Assembly: GCA_937927455.1 (NCBI GenBank)
Contig: CALBEG010000069.1
Location: forward strand, 1-32,392
Source of the DNA: an uncultured Elioraea sp.
GTDB lineage: Bacteria > Pseudomonadota > Alphaproteobacteria > Acetobacterales > Acetobacteraceae
DNA: 32,392 nt
Direction: 5' to 3'
Shown: positions 8,604 to 16,193 of the stretch, in pieces
Layout of the letters: every line of letters starts with the position of its first letter
Numbering within the stretch: the first letter of the stretch is position 1
The notes under the pieces: generated by a model
What the model was told of the DNA's origin: nothing
The model's input: only the letters and a program-made list of their open reading frames with translations
The model's database searches: none
Made by a program: the position numbers and the translations under genes

Positions 8604-9155
8604 TCAGGGCCCGATGACATCGATTCCGACGAAGGCTGCCCCGGCGTCGCGATAGGCTGCAGCTTCGGCGGCGGCGATGCCGCCCGAAGGGTAGAACGCG
8701 ACCTCGGGAAACACCGTTCGCAAGGCGCGGATATGGCTCGCCCCGCCCAAAGAGGGGGCGGGAAACACCGCCACGGCGTCGGCGAACCCTTCGAGCGCCT
8801 CCACCACTTCGTCAGGGGTCAGGGCGCCGAGCAAGACGCACGCACCGAAGCGTTTCCCGGCAGGAACGATCTCCGGCTCGTTCCACGGGCAGGCGAGGAA
8901 GCGCGCCCCGGCTTCTCCGCAGGCATAGGCCTCGGCCGCCGTGCGCACCATGCCAGCCCCGATCAACAGGGTTGGGTCGGCGGCGAGGTCGCGGATCACC
9001 TCCATCGCCGACGGTGTGGAGAGGGCGACCTCGAAAGCGGCGAGTCCCGCCGCCCGGCCAGCGTTGATCCGGGCGCGCGCGGCGTCTGCCGTCGTCTCGC
9101 GGACGATGAGGACGCTGCCCGCCTCGGCAAGCCGGCGGGTGATCGGGTGGCTCAT
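8604..9155 (-). CDS. KDPG/KHG-aldolase-fold protein lacking the Schiff-base lysine
   Basis: The 183-residue protein has the TIM-barrel sequence pattern of 2-keto-3-deoxy-6-phosphogluconate aldolases (Eda), but probably not that activity. Family landmarks are an N-terminal VLIVRE strand, Glu42 in FEVALST (the general acid/base position), LIGAGMV, the ARFLACPWN strand, AVAVFPAPSLGG and the phosphate-binding YPSGGI near the C-terminus. In active enzymes the strand before FPA reads K-x-FPA, where the Lys forms the Schiff base. Here that position is Ala129 (ADAVAVFPAP). The arginine of the EVTLRT-type motif is also replaced, by Ser46. It sits 69 bp downstream of pdxY, same strand. It may be a non-aldolase paralogue or use another mechanism. 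Confidence 0.8.
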   Translation of the reverse strand: MSHPITRRLAEAGSVLIVRETTADAARARINAGRAAGLAAFEVALSTPSAMEVIRDLAADPTLLIGAGMVRTAAEAYACGEAGARFLACPWNEPEIVPAGKRFGACVLLGALTPDEVVEALEGFADAVAVFPAPSLGGASHIRALRTVFPEVAFYPSGGIAAAEAAAYRDAGAAFVGIDVIGP

Positions 9156-9224
9156 GGTGCGACCCCTATGCTGAGACTGTGTGCTGCTACCACGCTGTGC
9201 GCGGCGGCGTCATCGCGCGAGGCG

Positions 9225-10076
9225 TCAGGTGAACGGTTCGGCAGGAAAAAGGGGGTCGGGAGCGACGAGCTGCTCCTGCGCGGCAATCAGTGCCATTTCC
9301 TGCCGCCCCGCCGCCACGGTGGCGCGCAGCACACCGTGCAGGGAGGAGGCGGCGCGCGACGTGGCCGCGGCGAGGTCGCGCCCAGCCAGCACGTGGGCGA
9401 GGAAGAGGGCGGCGATCGCGTCGCCGGTTCCACGCCCGACGATCGGCAGTTTCGGCACCCGCACCCGCACCGCGCGCGACGCGTCCACCGCGACCACGTC
9501 GATCGCGTCCTCGGGCGTGTCCTCGACCGCGGCCGAGGTGACGAACACGATGCGCAGCCCGCGCGCGATGAGGTCGCGCGCCGCCGCCAGCAGGTCGGCG
9601 CGCGTGCGTGCCGTCGATCCCGTCAGCCAAGCGAGCTCGAATTGGTTCGGGGTCAGGATGTCGGCCGCGGGCAGGCAACGGTCGCGGAAGAACTCAGGGA
9701 TCCCCGCACGCACGAACACGCCGCGCCCGTCGTCGCCGATCACCGGGTCGCAGCACCAGAGCGCAGCAGGGTTTGCAGCCTTCAGGCGTGCGTGCGCATC
9801 GAGGATCGTCTCGCCGATCCCCGCATCCCCCAGGTAACCGGTGAGCAGCGCGTCCGTTTCAGCAAGAGCGCCGCGCTCCGCCACCCCGTGCACGATCTCA
9901 CGCACGAGCTCGACCTCGACGATGCGCCCCCGCCACGATCCGTAGCCGGTATGGTTCGAGAAGAGCACGGTGTGGATCGCGACCACCTCGACGCCGAGGC
10001 GCTGCAGCGGAAATACCGCCGCCGCATTGCCGGCATGGCCGTGGCTGACCCAGGACTGGATCGACAGCACCTTCAT
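9225..10076 (-). CDS. pdxY: Pyridoxal kinase
   Basis: This cytosolic ribokinase-fold enzyme phosphorylates pyridoxal (and related B6 vitamers) with ATP in the PLP salvage route. Length is 283 residues, as expected for PdxY. The N-terminus VLSIQSWVSHGHAGNAAAVFPLQRLGVEV is diagnostic, and NHTGYGSWRG, LTGYLGDAG, CDPVIGD and LTPNQFELAWLTG follow in the usual order. Near the C-terminus GRGTGDAIAALFLAHVLAG holds the GTGD anion hole and catalytic aspartate. It lies 46 bp downstream of ubiE and upstream of the aldolase-like gene, all on the minus strand, perhaps one transcript. The pairing with ubiE has no evident biochemical logic. Identification as PdxY rather than the bifunctional PdxK/ThiD is supported by the N-terminal motif. 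Confidence 0.93.
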   Translation of the reverse strand: MKVLSIQSWVSHGHAGNAAAVFPLQRLGVEVVAIHTVLFSNHTGYGSWRGRIVEVELVREIVHGVAERGALAETDALLTGYLGDAGIGETILDAHARLKAANPAALWCCDPVIGDDGRGVFVRAGIPEFFRDRCLPAADILTPNQFELAWLTGSTARTRADLLAAARDLIARGLRIVFVTSAAVEDTPEDAIDVVAVDASRAVRVRVPKLPIVGRGTGDAIAALFLAHVLAGRDLAAATSRAASSLHGVLRATVAAGRQEMALIAAQEQLVAPDPLFPAEPFT

Positions 10077-10122
10077 GGACGAAAACGCGCTCGCGAGACG
10101 AGAAGAGAGGGAGAGGGAAGGA

Positions 10123-10869
10123 TCAGAGACGCCAGCCGGAGTGGATGGCGGCGATGCCGGCGGAGAGGTCGCGCCAGGTCACGCGCTCGAAGCCGGCCTG
10201 GCGCATGCGCTCGGCGAGCTCTGCCTGGGCTGGGAAGCGGCGGATGCTCTCGGCGAGATAGCGATACGCACCCTCATCGCCCGCGACAAGGCGGCCCAGC
10301 ATGGGCAGCACGGTGAAGGAATAGGCGTCGTAGAGCGGACGCAGCGCGGCGACCGACACTTGCGAGAATTCGAGGCAGAGGAAGCGCCCGCCAGTGCGTA
10401 GCACGCGGCGCGCTTCACGCAGCACGGCGTCGATGTCGGTGCAGTTGCGCAAGCCGAAGGCAATCGTCACCGCGTCGAACGAGGCGTCGGGCAGGGGCAG
10501 GGCCTCGGCGTCCGCGACCAGGAACTCGCATTTCCCGATCAGCCCCTTCGCCACTGCACGCTCCTCCGCGACGTTCAGCATCGCCTCGGTGAGGTCGGCG
10601 AGCACGGCGGAACCGGCGCCGCGCTCGAGCGCGAGGAAGGCGATGTCGCCCGTGCCGGCGGCGAGATCGAGCAGGCGCATTCGCGGGTGGGGTGCCAGCG
10701 TGTTGATAAAGATGCGCTTCCAGACCCGATGGATGCCGAGGCTCATCAGGTCATTCATCAGGTCGTAGCGTTGCGCGACCGAGTCGAAGACGCCGCGCAC
10801 GAGCTCCTTCTTCGCGGGCACGGGCACGGTGCGATAGCCGAAATGGGTGACGGGTGCGTTGTCGCTCAT
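10123..10869 (-). CDS. ubiE: Ubiquinone/menaquinone C-methyltransferase
   Basis: This SAM-dependent enzyme methylates the quinone ring (2-polyprenyl-6-methoxy-1,4-benzoquinol) in ubiquinone synthesis; in menaquinone producers it also methylates demethylmenaquinone. I choose the ATG at 10869 (MSDNAPVTHFGYRTVP), giving 248 residues; the ORF track adds three codons. Diagnostic segments are VFDSVAQRYDLMNDLMSLGIHRVWKR, the SAM-binding LLDLAAGTGDIAF, DAEALPLPDASFDAVTIAFGLRN and LEFSQV. It diverges from mutM across 48 bp, an arrangement common in alphaproteobacteria. The downstream gene is pdxY, not the ubiB often found next to ubiE in this class. Confidence 0.95.
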   Translation of the reverse strand: MSDNAPVTHFGYRTVPVPAKKELVRGVFDSVAQRYDLMNDLMSLGIHRVWKRIFINTLAPHPRMRLLDLAAGTGDIAFLALERGAGSAVLADLTEAMLNVAEERAVAKGLIGKCEFLVADAEALPLPDASFDAVTIAFGLRNCTDIDAVLREARRVLRTGGRFLCLEFSQVSVAALRPLYDAYSFTVLPMLGRLVAGDEGAYRYLAESIRRFPAQAELAERMRQAGFERVTWRDLSAGIAAIHSGWRL

Positions 10870-10917
10870 GGCGCGCAAGCGTAGCCTCGAATGGGCGTGG
10901 AGGCGAGAGAGGGGGGC

Positions 10918-11760
10918 ATGCCGGAACTGCCCGAGGTGGAAACGGTGCGCCGCGGCTTGGCGGCACGGCTTGCAGGAAACCTCATCGGGCGCGTTGGTCT
11001 TGCCCGCGGCGACCTGCGCTGGCCCATCCCCGCGGGCTTCGCGGAGGCGCTGGCGGGGCGGCGAATCCTTGAGTTCGGCCGCCGCGGCAAGACCATCCTG
11101 ATGCGGCTTGAAGGCGGGCTCAGCGTGCTATGGCATTTGGGCATGTCGGGCCGGCTTCGCCTCTCCGGCCCAGATGAGGCGGCACCGGCCTTGGCGCACG
11201 AGCATGTGGTGATCGAAACGGAGGAGGGCTGGCGCGTCGGCTTCATCGATCCGCGCCGCTTCGGCAGCCTCGATCTGGTGTCGACCGCGCACGAAGCGCA
11301 ACACCCCCGGCTCGCCGGTCTCGGGCCTGAGCCGCTTGAGGATGCCTTCACGCGCTCCAAGCTTGAGGCCGCGCTGGCCGGGCGGCGAAGCGCGATCAAG
11401 GCAGCGCTGATGGATCAGTCGGTCGTGGCGGGTTTGGGCAACATCTACGCCTGCGAAGCCTTGTTCCGCGCGCGGATCTCGCCGAGGCGGGAAGCCCGCA
11501 CCGTGCGCGGCGACCGCGCTGCCCGCCTCGTCGCGGCGATTAAAGCTACGCTTGCGGAGGCGATCGCGGCCGGCGGGTCGTCCTTGCGAGATTGGCGGCA
11601 GACGAGCGGCGAGCTCGGCTACTTCCAGCACGCCTGGAAGGTCTATGGCCACGCCGGCGAGCCCTGCGAGCGTTGCCCGGGCCCACCCGCTTGCCGAGGG
11701 ATCGCGACCGTCGTGCAGCAAGGCCGCACCACGTTCTATTGCCCCCGCACGCAACGTTGA
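10918..11760 (+). CDS. mutM: Formamidopyrimidine-DNA glycosylase with altered zinc finger
   Basis: This DNA repair enzyme excises 8-oxoguanine and formamidopyrimidines and nicks the abasic site. Translation starts at the ATG at 10918 behind AGAGGGGGG, because the mature N-terminus must be Met-Pro-Glu-Leu-Pro-Glu (Pro2 is the catalytic nucleophile, Glu3 helps). The ORF-track start 27 bases earlier would bury it. The 280-residue protein carries [11 protein letters not shown], the [10 protein letters not shown] segment and the helix-two-turn-helix [19 protein letters not shown]. The C-terminal zinc finger is unusual. It reads [12 protein letters not shown]...FYCPRTQR, so Cys250, Cys253 and Cys275 are present, but the usual last cysteine is Thr278. 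An extra Cys259 lies in a short insertion and could replace it. It diverges from ubiE and precedes the hydratase gene by 41 bp. Confidence 0.95.
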   Translation: MPELPEVETVRRGLAARLAGNLIGRVGLARGDLRWPIPAGFAEALAGRRILEFGRRGKTILMRLEGGLSVLWHLGMSGRLRLSGPDEAAPALAHEHVVIETEEGWRVGFIDPRRFGSLDLVSTAHEAQHPRLAGLGPEPLEDAFTRSKLEAALAGRRSAIKAALMDQSVVAGLGNIYACEALFRARISPRREARTVRGDRAARLVAAIKATLAEAIAAGGSSLRDWRQTSGELGYFQHAWKVYGHAGEPCERCPGPPACRGIATVVQQGRTTFYCPRTQR

Positions 11761-11801
11761 GTAGGCGAAGGCGCGGTGCAGACAGAGAAGGGGACAAGCC
11801 C

Positions 11802-12578
11802 GTGGCCTACGAGATGATCCTGACGGAGACGCGCGGCGCGGTCGGCCTGATCACACTGAACCGGCCGAAAGCGCTGAACGCTTTGTGCGACCAGTTGATG
11901 GTCGAGCTCGGCGAGGCGCTGCGGGCATTCGATGCCGATGACGCGGTCGGCGCCATCGTTCTGACGGGGAACGAGAAGGCCTTTGCCGCCGGGGCAGACA
12001 TCAAGGAGATGAAGGACCGTTCCTTCATCGACGTGGTGAACGACGATTTCATCGGCAACCGGTGGGAGACGATCCTCGCCATCCGCAAGCCGGTTATCGC
12101 GGCGGTGGCTGGTTTCGCGCTCGGCGGCGGCTGCGAGCTCGCCATGATGTGCGACATCATTCTCGCTGCCGACACCGCGAGGTTCGGCCAGCCCGAGATC
12201 ACACTGGGCGTCATACCCGGTGCTGGCGGCACGCAGCGTCTGACGCGCGCGGTCGGCAAGTCGAAGGCGATGGAGATGATCCTGACGGGGCGGATGATGG
12301 GCGCCGAGGAGGCCGAACGCGCGGGGCTCGTTGCGCGCGTCGTGCCGGCAGCGGAACTGATCGACGAGGCGCTGCGCGTGGCGGAGAAGATTGGGTCCCT
12401 CTCGCGCCCCGCGGTGGCGATGGCCAAGGAGGCCGTGAACCGGGCCTTCGAGACGACGCTCACAGAGGGTGTCCTGTTCGAACGGCGCCTCTTCCAGTCC
12501 TGTTTTGCGCTCGAGGACCGAAAGGAAGGGATGATGGCGTTTACGGAGAAGCGGCTGCCGGCCTTTCGCCATCGCTGA
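11802..12578 (+). CDS. Enoyl-CoA hydratase
   Basis: This crotonase-family enzyme adds water across trans-2-enoyl-CoA in beta-oxidation or related acyl-CoA pathways. I start it at the GTG at 11802 ([22 protein letters not shown]), 8 bases after an AGAAGGGGA ribosome site; this gives 258 residues, the family norm. Both catalytic glutamates are in place: Glu112 in GGGCELAM and Glu132 in [19 protein letters not shown]. The oxyanion-hole segment [11 protein letters not shown] is intact. The C-terminal [22 protein letters not shown] matches short-chain hydratases of the PaaF/EchA type. Its position between mutM and rpsT seems to be chance packing. The acyl-CoA substrate cannot be named from sequence. 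Confidence 0.93.
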   Translation: MAYEMILTETRGAVGLITLNRPKALNALCDQLMVELGEALRAFDADDAVGAIVLTGNEKAFAAGADIKEMKDRSFIDVVNDDFIGNRWETILAIRKPVIAAVAGFALGGGCELAMMCDIILAADTARFGQPEITLGVIPGAGGTQRLTRAVGKSKAMEMILTGRMMGAEEAERAGLVARVVPAAELIDEALRVAEKIGSLSRPAVAMAKEAVNRAFETTLTEGVLFERRLFQSCFALEDRKEGMMAFTEKRLPAFRHR

Positions 12579-12602
12579 GCCGTCAGCGAGCGCCTTGACG
12601 GC
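12579..12602 (+). terminator. Hairpin directly after the hydratase stop
   Basis: GCCGTCA and its exact complement TGACGGC enclose a 10-base loop, starting with the first base after the TGA stop. It lacks a U-tract, so intrinsic termination is uncertain. Its 3' arm overlaps the candidate rpsT -35 box TTGACG. Confidence 0.4.
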
Positions 12603-12623
12603 ATCAGACGCGGGGTGTAAGCA
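12595..12623 (+). promoter_or_regulatory. Candidate sigma-70-type promoter of rpsT
   Basis: TTGACG (12595-12600) and TAAGCA (12618-12623) are separated by 17 bp, which is the optimal spacing. The -35 matches consensus in five of six positions and the -10 in three. This leaves an untranslated leader of about 55 bases before the rpsT ATG. Ribosomal protein S20 needs its own strong promoter, which fits the position. Confidence 0.45.
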
Positions 12624-12683
12624 CCGCGATCCTCGGGGGCACACGCGAGTTGCCATCATCGAGCATCGTGATCGAGCGACGTC

Positions 12684-12962
12684 ATGGCGAACACAGCTTC
12701 GGCGAAGAAGCGCATCCGGCAGATCGAGAAGCGCACGATGCGCAACCGCGCGCGGCGGTCGCGGCTTCGAACCTTCGCCAAGAAGGTGGAGAAGGCCATC
12801 GCTGCTGGCTCTGCGCAGGAAGCGCGCGCTGCCCTGAACGCGCTGACGCCTGAACTGATGCGTGCGGCGTCGAAGGGCGTGATCCATCGCAACGCCGTTG
12901 CACGCAAGCTCACGCGGCTCTCTCGGCACGTGAAGGCACTGGACGTCGCGCCCGCTTCGTGA
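12684..12962 (+). CDS. rpsT: 30S ribosomal protein S20
   Basis: This small basic protein binds 16S rRNA early in 30S assembly. The 92-residue sequence [31 protein letters not shown] is diagnostic, followed by the helical [15 protein letters not shown] and the conserved [22 protein letters not shown]. Its place just upstream of dnaA is a conserved feature of many alphaproteobacteria. A 272-bp regulatory region separates it from dnaA, so the two are probably transcribed independently. Confidence 0.98.
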   Translation: MANTASAKKRIRQIEKRTMRNRARRSRLRTFAKKVEKAIAAGSAQEARAALNALTPELMRAASKGVIHRNAVARKLTRLSRHVKALDVAPAS

Positions 12963-13036
12963 CCGTCCCGTTTCGGCCGCTCTGTCGCCGTCATCCCGGC
13001 GGCAGTAATCTGGTCAAGTGAGCAGTGAAGGGGGCT

Positions 13037-13049
13037 CCAGATGATCTGG
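13037..13049. repeat. CCAGATGATCTGG palindrome upstream of dnaA
   Basis: This is a perfect 13-bp dyad (CCAGAT-G-ATCTGG). A further ATCTGG copy lies at 13008-13013, so one arm can also pair at longer range. It lies 18 bp before the candidate dnaA -35 box and could be an operator or part of the rpsT transcript end. Confidence 0.35.
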
Positions 13050-13066
13050 CTGTCCTCCACGGCCCA

Positions 13067-13097
13067 TTGACTCCGTTTCTGAACTCCAACCGATAAT
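13067..13097 (+). promoter_or_regulatory. Candidate dnaA promoter with a GANTC site
   Basis: TTGACT (13067-13072) and GATAAT (13092-13097) could form a promoter, although the 19-bp spacer is longer than ideal. The -35 box overlaps GACTC (13069-13073), a GANTC site of the kind methylated by CcrM in many alphaproteobacteria; in Caulobacter, methylation state influences dnaA transcription. The link here is inference. Confidence 0.4.
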
Positions 13098-13131
13098 GAC
13101 TTAGGCTTAGTCTCTGAAACGTAACATCACC

Positions 13132-13177
13132 GCAAATATTGATTTGCCTCCGCCGTGGCAACTTCCCTAAATGGAAG
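13132..13177. promoter_or_regulatory. Cluster of three inverted repeats in the dnaA leader
   Basis: Three perfect inverted repeats follow each other almost without gap: GCAAAT-attg-ATTTGC (13132-13147), TTGCC-N8-GGCAA (13144-13161) and CTTCC-N6-GGAAG (13162-13177). The preceding 65 bases are only about 40% GC, against about 70% around them. They lie 58-103 bases before the dnaA ATG. They may be an operator, an mRNA leader structure or part of an origin region. I found no TTATCCACA-type DnaA box. Confidence 0.45.
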
Positions 13178-13234
13178 GGTCTGCACCGCGCCCACGGCGC
13201 CAGCCGGGGCGGGGTATGCTTCGAGTTGCGCGCG

Positions 13235-14665
13235 ATGGAAGGGACCGTGGAAGAGAGCGGGTTTGGCGTGTCTCGCATCGACCCGGAAATCGGCGGGCAG
13301 TGGGCGCGTGTCCGCGGCCGGCTCCGCGAGGAGGTCGGCGAGGTCCAATACCGCACGTGGCTGCGCCAGATGACCCTCGCTGATGTCAGCGAGGACGAGG
13401 TCACCATCATTCTGCCGACACGGTTTCTGCGCGACTGGGTGAGGGCGCATTACGGCGATCGTATCCGCGCGCTGTGGCATGCGGAGAATGCACGCATCCG
13501 CCGCGTCGAACTGCGCATCGGCGCGCCGCATGCCGGGCTTGCCGAAGCGCTCGCGCCTGCGCCGGCCGCGGAGGCCAAGGAGCGGAGCTCCGTTGCCGAG
13601 GCCGCGCGCGGCGAGCTGCCCACCGATGCACGCCACGACCTCTCAGGCCCGCTCGACCCGCGCTTCACCTTCGGTACCTTCGTCGTCGGCAAACCGAACG
13701 AGTTCGCCTATGCCTGCGCGCGCCGAGTGGCGGAAAACGGGCCCACGCCGGGCTTCAACCCTCTGTTCCTCTACGGCGGTGTGGGCCTCGGCAAGACGCA
13801 CCTGATGCACGCGATCGCCTGGGCCATCCGTCAGCGCACCCCGCAACGCGCCGTCGCCTACATGTCGGCCGAGAAGTTCATGTACCGCTTCATCGCCGCC
13901 ATCCGCAGCCAGTCATCCGTCGAGTTCAAGGACAGCCTGCGCGCTGTGGATGTGCTGATGGTGGACGACCTGCAATTCCTGATCGGCAAGGACTCCACGC
14001 AGGAGGAGTTCTTCCACACCTTCAACGCCCTGGTCGATGCCGGCAAGCAGATCGTCGTCTCTGCCGACAAGTCGCCTTCCGATCTCTCGGGGATCGAGGA
14101 GCGGTTGCGCACCCGTCTCGGTTGCGGCATGGTCGCGGACATCCACGCCACCACCTACGAGCTGCGCATCGGCATCCTGCAGGCGAAGGCCGCCCTACAG
14201 GGCGTGGCCGTGCCGCAGAAGGTGATGGAGTTCATGGCGCACAAGATCACCACCAACGTGCGCGACCTCGAGGGTGCGCTCAATCGTGTCGTTGCGCACG
14301 CACAACTCGTCGGCCGCCCCATCACCCTAGAAAGCACGCAGGAGGTGCTGCGGGACCTTTTGCGCGCGCACGAACGGCGCGTCACCATCGAAGAGATCCA
14401 AAAACGCGTGGCGGAACACTACAATATCCGCCTCACCGACATGTTCTCCGCCCGCCGCGCCCGCGCCGTCGCTCGCCCGCGCCAGATCGCGATGTACCTC
14501 GCCAAGCAGCTCACCGCGCGTTCCCTGCCCGAGATCGGGCGCAAGTTCGGCAACCGCGACCACACCACGGTGATGCACGCCTGCGCGCGAATCGCCGAGC
14601 TGATGCAGAAAGACCCCTCTCTCGCCGAGGACGTCGAACTCCTCCGCCGCATGCTGGAGAGCTGA
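13235..14665 (+). CDS. dnaA: Chromosomal replication initiator protein DnaA
   Basis: DnaA binds origin DNA boxes, forms an ATP-dependent filament and melts the origin. I start it at the ATG at 13235 (MEGTVEESGFGVSRIDPEIG), giving 476 residues. The ORF-track TTG start 96 bases upstream would run through the inverted-repeat leader. No strong ribosome site precedes the ATG, so a start a few codons away is possible. Domain I covers about 20-95 (WARVRGRLREEVGEVQYRTWLRQM). A short Ala/Glu-rich linker leads to the AAA+ core with Walker A GGVGLGKTH (181-189), Walker B LMVDDLQF (241-248) and the sensor segment GIEERLRTRLGCGM. The C-terminal DNA-binding domain carries the signature RDHTTVMHA. rpsT lies upstream and lutB downstream, so the origin may be near, but it was not located. 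Confidence 0.97.
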   Translation: MEGTVEESGFGVSRIDPEIGGQWARVRGRLREEVGEVQYRTWLRQMTLADVSEDEVTIILPTRFLRDWVRAHYGDRIRALWHAENARIRRVELRIGAPHAGLAEALAPAPAAEAKERSSVAEAARGELPTDARHDLSGPLDPRFTFGTFVVGKPNEFAYACARRVAENGPTPGFNPLFLYGGVGLGKTHLMHAIAWAIRQRTPQRAVAYMSAEKFMYRFIAAIRSQSSVEFKDSLRAVDVLMVDDLQFLIGKDSTQEEFFHTFNALVDAGKQIVVSADKSPSDLSGIEERLRTRLGCGMVADIHATTYELRIGILQAKAALQGVAVPQKVMEFMAHKITTNVRDLEGALNRVVAHAQLVGRPITLESTQEVLRDLLRAHERRVTIEEIQKRVAEHYNIRLTDMFSARRARAVARPRQIAMYLAKQLTARSLPEIGRKFGNRDHTTVMHACARIAELMQKDPSLAEDVELLRRMLES

Positions 14666-14690
14666 GGCTCAGCCGCACGCCCAATCGCCC

Positions 14691-14711
14691 CAGCCCAGCG
14701 CGGCGGGGCTG
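14691..14711 (+). terminator. Hairpin between dnaA and lutB
   Basis: CAGCCC-N9-GGGCTG is a perfect 6-bp stem followed by CATTTCCC, 26 bases after the dnaA stop. The T-run is only three bases, so it is a weak intrinsic terminator candidate. A possible lutB -10 element, TACATT, lies at 14731-14736. Confidence 0.35.
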
Positions 14712-14762
14712 CATTTCCCGCTCGAACGGCTACATTGCCAGCGTCGAGGGAGACCCATCCGC

Positions 14763-16193
14763 ATGCTCGCCACCAGCCCCGCCTTCACGGAAAACGCCGC
14801 CCGCGCGCTCGCCGATGCCGGGCTGCAGAAGGCACTCGCCGCCACGCGCCCGCGGTTCCAGGACAAGCGGGCCAAGGCGTATGCGGGCCTGCCCGAGTTC
14901 GAGGCGTTGCGCGACGCCGCCCGCGACATCAAGAACCACACAATCGCCCATCTCGACCTTTACCTCGAGGCGTATGCCAAGTCCGTCGAGGCGCAGGGCG
15001 GGCAGGTGCATTGGGCCGAGACGGCCGAGGAGGCGCGGCGGATCGTGCTCGAGATCTGCCGCCGCGCCGGCGCGCGCACCGTGACCAAGGGCAAATCGAT
15101 GATCGCCGAGGAGATCGGGCTGAACGATCACCTCCAGACCAACGGTATCGTGCCAGTGGAGACCGACCTCGGCGAGTACATCATCCAGCTACGGCAGGAA
15201 CCGCCCTCGCACATCATCGCCCCTGCCTTCCATCTCAACCGCGAGGACTGGATCACCACCTTCCGCGAGAAGCATGCCGGCCTGCCGGCGGATCGTCCAC
15301 TCGCCGAACGGCGCGACCTGCTGGCGGAGGCGCGCAGCGTGCTGCGCGAGCGATTCCTCGCCGCCGATGTCGGCATCACGGGGGCGAACCTACTGATCGC
15401 CGAAACGGGAAGTTCTGTGATCGTGACGAACGAGGGCAACGGCGACCTCACCCAGACCTTGCCTCGCGTGCACATCGTGCTCGCCTCGCTCGAGAAGCTG
15501 GTGCCCACCCTTGAAGATGCCTGCACCATCCTCCGCCTGCTCGCGCGTTCGGCCACCGGACAGGACATGTCGGTGTACACGACCTTCTCCACCGGCCCGC
15601 GCCGGGCGGAGGATATTGACGGGCCGGCCGAGTACCATGTCGTACTGCTCGACAACGGCCGGTCAGCCATGATCGGAACCGAGTTCCAGGAGATGCTCCG
15701 CTGCATCCGCTGCGCCGCCTGCATGAATCACTGCCCGGTCTATGGCTCGGTCGGCGGCCACGCCTATGGCTGGGTCTATCCGGGGCCGATGGGCGCGGTG
15801 TTGACGCCGGCGTTGATCGGTGTCGATCAGGCCCGCCACCTGCCCAACGCCTCGACCTTCTGCGGGCGCTGCGAAAGCGTCTGTCCGATGAAGATTCCGC
15901 TGACCAAGATGATGCGGCATTGGCGCGAGCACGCGTTCGAACGCCATCTCGTTCCGCCAAAGTTTCGCACAGGGCTTGGTGCGTGGGCCTTCCTCGCGCG
16001 CCGTCCGACGCTGTATCGGCTGGCCACGCGCGTTGCCATCGGTGTGCTCGGCCTGTTCGGCAGGAGGCGGGGACGCTTCGCTGCGCTCCCGCTCGCCGGC
16101 GGCTGGACGGGAGGGCGGGACTTCCCGGCGCCAGAAGGCGAAACGTTCCAGGCACGATACGCGCGGCAGAAGAGGCGGGGTGCGCAACGGTGA
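14763..16193 (+). CDS. lutB: Lactate utilization iron-sulfur protein LutB
   Basis: LutB is the iron-sulfur subunit of the LutABC L-lactate oxidation complex, passing electrons towards the respiratory chain at the inner face of the membrane. The 476-residue protein starts at the ATG at 14763 after GAGGGAGA. The N-terminal two-thirds is an LUD domain (about 50-300, with TVTKGKSMIAEEIGLNDHL and ITGANLLIAETGSSVIVTNEGNGDL). It is followed by two four-cysteine ferredoxin motifs, CIRCAACMNHCP and CGRCESVCP. The C-terminal KFRTGLGAWAFLARRPTLYRLA is family-typical. Its stop overlaps the GTG of lutC (GTGA). The third partner, LutA, is not in this window, so it is encoded elsewhere or replaced. Confidence 0.95.
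   Translation: MLATSPAFTENAARALADAGLQKALAATRPRFQDKRAKAYAGLPEFEALRDAARDIKNHTIAHLDLYLEAYAKSVEAQGGQVHWAETAEEARRIVLEICRRAGARTVTKGKSMIAEEIGLNDHLQTNGIVPVETDLGEYIIQLRQEPPSHIIAPAFHLNREDWITTFREKHAGLPADRPLAERRDLLAEARSVLRERFLAADVGITGANLLIAETGSSVIVTNEGNGDLTQTLPRVHIVLASLEKLVPTLEDACTILRLLARSATGQDMSVYTTFSTGPRRAEDIDGPAEYHVVLLDNGRSAMIGTEFQEMLRCIRCAACMNHCPVYGSVGGHAYGWVYPGPMGAVLTPALIGVDQARHLPNASTFCGRCESVCPMKIPLTKMMRHWREHAFERHLVPPKFRTGLGAWAFLARRPTLYRLATRVAIGVLGLFGRRRGRFAALPLAGGWTGGRDFPAPEGETFQARYARQKRRGAQR

Noticed and set aside
12963-13234. Replication origin with DnaA boxes
   Set aside because: I looked for TTATCCACA-like boxes on both strands and found none. The AT-rich dyads are reported as a control region only.
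13474-15084. 536-residue ORF overlapping dnaA in another frame
   Set aside because: DnaA is complete in its own frame; this ORF is Arg/Pro-rich without domains.
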